Shown here in pieces: positions 4,134 through 5,550 of a stretch of DNA of 5,550 nucleotides; position 1 is the first letter of the stretch, and every line of letters begins with the position of its first letter. The stretch covers positions 1-5,550 of the forward strand of contig JASLJO010000233.1 of NCBI GenBank assembly GCA_030152505.1, written 5' to 3'. The position numbers and the translations under genes are program-made. This DNA is from Solirubrobacterales bacterium. GTDB lineage: Bacteria; Actinomycetota; Thermoleophilia; Solirubrobacterales; 70-9. The notes beneath the pieces were generated by a model, which searched no databases, was not told where the DNA came from, and was given only the letters and a program-made list of their open reading frames with translations.

Positions 4134-5550
4134 GTGTTGATGAGCCTCCTCTACGAGCAGGCCGAGGCCCGTCCCGAGCAGACTGCGCTGGTCTACCGCG
4201 AGGAGCGGATCGGCTACGCCGAGTTGGTGGAGCGCGTCGAGCGGGTCGCCGACGGCCTGCGCCGGCGCGGTATCGGCCCAGGCGACGCGGTCGGCCTGGC
4301 CCTGCGCGACGACCCCTGGTTCGTCATCTGCTTCCACGCCATCGCCGCCCTCGGCGGCCGGGTGGTGCCGGTCAATCCCGCCTTCAAGCAGCCCGAGCTG
4401 GAGTTCTGCTTCCGCGCCGCCGGTGTCCGCGCGGTGATCAGCGACGAGCGCACGGTCGGGGTCTGCGAGCGCATTCTCGCCGGCTTCGACCGGCCGGCGG
4501 AGGTGATCAGCGCCAGCCCCGCCCACGGTCAGTCGCTGACCCTGGAGATGTTGCTCGAGAGCGGCTCGGCCGAACGACTCTCGCCGCGCCGGCCCGATGA
4601 GATCTTCGTCTATCAGTATTCCTCCGGCTCGACCGGGAGGCCGAAGCTGGTTCCGCGCACGCACGCGCAGTGCGCCGCCGAGGCGGCCCTCTACGGCACC
4701 CTCGACATCGGCCCGGCGGACACCATCTTCAGCGCCATCCCCCTCTTCCACACCTATGGCATGGGCGCCTCGATCTTCGGCGGCGCCGTCTCCGGGGCGA
4801 CCCTGGTGATCCTCGAGGATCCCCACCCCTTCCTGTTGCGCCGTCACCGCGCGCTGGAGCTGATCGAGGCCGAGAAGGCGACCGTCTTCCCTGGCGTGCC
4901 CTTCAACTTCCGCCTGATGGCGGAAGCGCCCGCGGGCGCCGACCTCTCCTCGCTGCGGCTTGCCTTCTCGGCCGGGACGGCCTTGCCGCGGGCCAGCTTC
5001 GAGGCCTTCGGGGAGCGCTTCGGCGTCCTCGTCAGACAGCTCTACGGCAGCACCGAGACCGGCATCATCAGCGCCAACATGAGCGAGGATCCGGTCACCA
5101 CCTTCGAGTCGGTCGGGGCACCGCTCGGCGAGGCGCAGGTCGCGATCGTCGACGACGACGGCGAGCCGCTGCCGGCCGGCGAGCAGGGCGAGGTGACCGT
5201 GAAGAGCCCGGCGGCGACCAACGGCTACGCGGAAATGGACGAGCCCAACCGGCACGCCTTCCGCGACGGCTGGTACTTCACCGGCGACCTCGGTCGTCTC
5301 GACGAGGACGGGATGCTCTATCTCACCGGGCGCAAGAAGCTCCTGATCGAGGTCGGCGGCTACAAGGTCGATCCGATCGAGGTACAGGACGTCGTCGAGG
5401 CCCATCCGGGCATCGCCGAGGCGATCGTGCTCGGTGTCCCCGGCAAGGTCGAGGGCGAGGAGATGGTGAAGGCCGTCGCGGTGCCGAGCGGGGACTGCGA
5501 CGAGCGCGAGCTGACCTTCTTCTGTCGTGAGCGGCTCGCCAACTTCAAGG
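4134..5550 (+). CDS. Adenylate-forming acyl-CoA/acyl-ACP ligase (ANL superfamily; C-terminus cut by window edge)
   Basis: About 470 residues are visible, open to the right edge. Numbered from the ATG at 4140, the ANL motifs appear in order: P-loop YSSGSTGRPK (160-169), FHTYGMG, YGSTETG (302-308), WYFTGD (378-383) with D383 for the ATP ribose, GRKKLL with R398, and the hinge-side GGYKVDP (406-412). The catalytic lysine of the C-terminal subdomain (A10) would lie just past the edge. Such enzymes activate a carboxylic acid as acyl-AMP and pass it to a thiol, of CoA or a carrier protein. Next to an ACP gene 5 bases upstream, loading that ACP is the likely role; the acid cannot be deduced. It resembles class I acyl-CoA synthetases rather than NRPS modules, with no condensation or carrier domain in the visible part. 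Starts GTG 4134, TTG 4137 and ATG 4140 are consecutive in-frame codons; ribosome-site spacing favours 4134. Confidence 0.94.
   Translation, partial: MLMSLLYEQAEARPEQTALVYREERIGYAELVERVERVADGLRRRGIGPGDAVGLALRDDPWFVICFHAIAALGGRVVPVNPAFKQPELEFCFRAAGVRAVISDERTVGVCERILAGFDRPAEVISASPAHGQSLTLEMLLESGSAERLSPRRPDEIFVYQYSSGSTGRPKLVPRTHAQCAAEAALYGTLDIGPADTIFSAIPLFHTYGMGASIFGGAVSGATLVILEDPHPFLLRRHRALELIEAEKATVFPGVPFNFRLMAEAPAGADLSSLRLAFSAGTALPRASFEAFGERFGVLVRQLYGSTETGIISANMSEDPVTTFESVGAPLGEAQVAIVDDDGEPLPAGEQGEVTVKSPAATNGYAEMDEPNRHAFRDGWYFTGDLGRLDEDGMLYLTGRKKLLIEVGGYKVDPIEVQDVVEAHPGIAEAIVLGVPGKVEGEEMVKAVAVPSGDCDERELTFFCRERLANFK

Noticed and set aside
4125..5405. 426-codon minus-strand frame and 4670-5530 + frame in the ligase region
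   Set aside because: Both are out-of-frame shadows of the ANL ligase, which has ordered motifs over the whole stretch.
1..5550. tRNA, rRNA, CRISPR array, insertion sequence or attachment site
   Set aside because: No cloverleaf, spaced direct repeats, transposase frame or terminal inverted repeats were recognised.

Overview
The window is GC-rich DNA of about two thirds G+C, densely packed with genes and carrying GTG as well as ATG starts and 4-base stop/start overlaps. The partial gene at the left edge encodes a membrane-anchored surface protein with a Thr/Pro linker followed by the beginning of an Ig-like repeat (SASLSFGSSESGSTFACKLD). That repeat style is common in secreted proteins of high-GC Actinobacteria, especially Thermoleophilia/Solirubrobacterales. 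The taxonomic guess is an inference from this style and from base composition only.

Layout: (1) complement(<1..536) is the start of the surface/secreted protein. It runs off the left edge. (2) 537-685 is a gene-free gap with two weak hairpins. (3) complement(686..1864) is a DegT/DnrJ/EryC1/StrS-family PLP sugar aminotransferase. (4) complement(1861..2544) is a NarL/LuxR-type regulator with a degenerate receiver domain, whose stop codon overlaps the aminotransferase start (GTGA). (5) 2545-2637 is a short divergent promoter region. (6) A tight + strand operon follows: a left-handed beta-helix (hexapeptide) acyltransferase 2638..3195, a GNAT acyltransferase 3230..3886, an acyl carrier protein 3883..4128, and an adenylate-forming acyl ligase 4134..>5550 that runs off the right edge.

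How the genes may work together (inference): the aminotransferase would make an amino-deoxy sugar nucleotide from a keto sugar nucleotide. One or both acyltransferases would N-acylate it. The carrier protein and ligase would supply an activated, carrier-bound acyl group. The product would probably decorate a surface glycan, polysaccharide or glycosylated metabolite. The regulator sits between the two arms and is well placed to control both. No nucleotidyltransferase, dehydratase, ketoisomerase or glycosyltransferase is visible, so the sugar and its destination cannot be fixed from this window. Two of the seven genes are cut by the window edges. No tRNA, rRNA, CRISPR array or mobile element was seen.
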